Source of the DNA: Methanobacterium sp. ERen5
GTDB taxonomy: Archaea > Methanobacteriota > Methanobacteria > Methanobacteriales > Methanobacteriaceae
Assembly: GCA_024167805.1 (NCBI GenBank)
Contig: CP099988.1
Location: 1,992,001 to 2,056,000, forward strand
Length of the DNA: 64,000 bases
Direction of reading: 5' to 3'
The position numbers and the translations under genes are program-made. Below the pieces are notes generated by a model. That model saw only the letters and a program-made list of their open reading frames with translations, ran no database searches and was not told the origin of the DNA. Shown here piece after piece: positions 62,843-64,000 of this stretch. How positions within the stretch are numbered: position 1 is the first letter of the stretch; the number at the start of each line of letters is the position of its first letter.

Positions 62843-64000
62843 ATTTCTTGCGAATTGAAAAAAAGGAAAGATCCGGTATCATCAACCCAATATTCACATG
62901 CCAACCTGCGGGTGCACAGTACGTTAGTATCGGTGTGGAAGATTGTATTGGAATTGTACACGGAGGACAAGGTTGTGTAATGTTTGTACGTCTGCTATTT
63001 GCACAGCATTTTAAAGAAAATTTTTTACTAGCATCTTCTTCACTTCACGAAGACACAGCAGTACTCGGAGCAACCCACCGTATTGAAGAAGCAGTAGATG
63101 TGCTCTTGATGAGATATCCTGAAGTTAAGGTGGTACCAATCATCTCAACCTGTTCAACAGAAATAATAGGGGACGATGTTGAAGGAGTAATCAGAAAACT
63201 GGAAAATGGTCTATTAAAAGAGAAATACGCTGACCGTGAAGTCCACCTAATATCCATAAGTACCCCAAGTTTCAAGGGCAGTATGGTTAGCGGTTACGAT
63301 ATTGCAGTCAGGGATTTCGTGAGGGAATTTGCAACAAAAAAGGAGCCCAACGAAAAAATTAATCTCATAACTGGATGGGTCAATCCAGGGGACGTGACCG
63401 CACTTAAACATCTTCTAATGGAGATGAATGTGGATGCAAATGTTTTGTTCGAAACTGAATCATTTGACTCACCCCTCATGCCCAAGGGTGATGCAGTGTC
63501 GTATGGAGGAACAACCATCAAGGATCTTGAATCCACTGGAGATGCAATTGGAACCATAGTACTAAACAGATACGAAGGTAAACTTGCTGCAGACTTTCTT
63601 GAAACAGAATTTGAAATCCCATCAATAATTGGCCCGACACCCATAGGCATACGTAACACCGATGCATTCCTAAACAACCTGAAGAAGATGACTGGAAAAC
63701 CAATACCAGAACCCCTTGTTAGGGAGAGGGGTGTAGCCATAGATGCACTAACAGATCTTGTTCACATGTTCTTTGCAGACAAGAAAGTTGCAATCTTCGG
63801 AAACCCAGATCTTGTCATAGGATTGGCAGAATTTTGTATAGATCTTGAAATGAAACCAGTTTTACTCTTACTTGGAGATGATAATGTAAACTACTCCAAA
63901 GATCCTAGAATAAAAGAATTTGAGGAAAAAGTAGAATTTGAAATGGAGATCATTGAAAATGCAGATCTATGGGATCTTGAGGAACGCATCAAGAATGGGG
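62843..64000 (+). CDS. anfK: Iron-only nitrogenase FeFe protein beta subunit, start ATT (3' end outside window; apparent frameshift at 62858-62864)
   Basis: After one A is added to the seven at 62858, the product reads (M)SCELKKKERSGIINPIFTCQ and runs on to the window end, matching AnfK: GIVHGGQGCVMFVRLLFAQH, VPIISTCSTEIIGDDV, GWVNPGDV, IGPTPIGIRNTDAFL and LLLLGDDN. The codon aligned with the AnfK start Met is ATT at 62843, spaced 6-7 bases after GGAGGT, and no ATG, GTG or TTG lies in frame near it. Either a rare ATT start or one more sequence error. Cysteines for the P-cluster are in place. Confidence 0.88.

Overview
The window is about 64 kb of AT-rich archaeal DNA, most probably from a Methanobacterium-like methanogen (Methanobacteriales). 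The reasons are a pseudomurein-binding repeat in a secreted protein, a phage-derived pseudomurein endoisopeptidase, HisKA_2-type sensor kinases with CHASE4, PAS or multi-TM inputs, DUF166 and DUF5518 proteins, a tRNA-Glu gene without encoded CCA, TATA-box promoters, and a GGAA-N6-TTCC palindrome (the NrpR operator of methanogens) in front of nitrogenase genes.

Layout. 1-1611: 3' part of a CHASE4/HAMP/PAS histidine kinase. 1858-7080: a leftward arsenic operon behind a perfect palindrome (arsM, arsR, zinc-binding DGC-like protein, arsC, DUF166 protein, Cys-rich Fe-S protein, isocitrate lyase/PEP mutase family protein). 7137-9678: glutamine synthetase-like enzyme, tRNA-Glu and a membrane protein. 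9979-34987: chromosomal genes, including an Ig-like/SGNH secreted protein, a cyclase-like hydrolase, a sulfur-carrier group (TusA, DsrE-like, NifS-like without the PLP lysine), a radical SAM/B12 protein, a second sensor kinase, an ABC-class ATPase, LtrA, two nitroreductases, two secreted wall-associated proteins, aspartate 4-decarboxylase, a 20-repeat TPR protein and a secreted HtrA-like protease. 35596-40497: a phage remnant with tail-tip genes and three cell-wall lysis genes. 40581-49186: an accessory region of small membrane proteins, HEPN-like proteins, an operon with a tRNA-guanine transglycosylase-like protein, and a response regulator. 49538-57884: a beta-helix adhesin, a sortase, a MacB-type ABC exporter and a third sensor kinase. 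57969-59145: an Hsp20 with a LEA-like N-terminus and a small membrane protein. 59653-64000: an iron-only nitrogenase operon anfHDGK, cut by the window end.

Main caveat: about 26 reading frames are broken by single-base indels, nearly all needing one added base and mostly lying in A, T or G homopolymers. Almost every break rejoins to a full-length, well-conserved protein when one base is restored. I read them as sequence errors, not pseudogenes, and give joined coordinates.

The most unusual material is: (a) the three-gene pseudomurein lysis cassette with a predicted new glycosidase and a third protein whose domain recurs in a chromosomal surface protein; (b) conserved GAGGATGTTCC repeats in alternating orientation beside the phage tail and lysis genes; (c) a winged-helix-like/membrane/TGT-like operon whose upstream palindrome has the same half-sites and spacing as the arsenic operon palindrome; (d) an anf operon under a predicted NrpR operator but without nifI genes between anfH and anfD, with an apparent ATT start on anfK; and (e) a NifS-like protein lacking the PLP lysine beside TusA and DsrE-like proteins.
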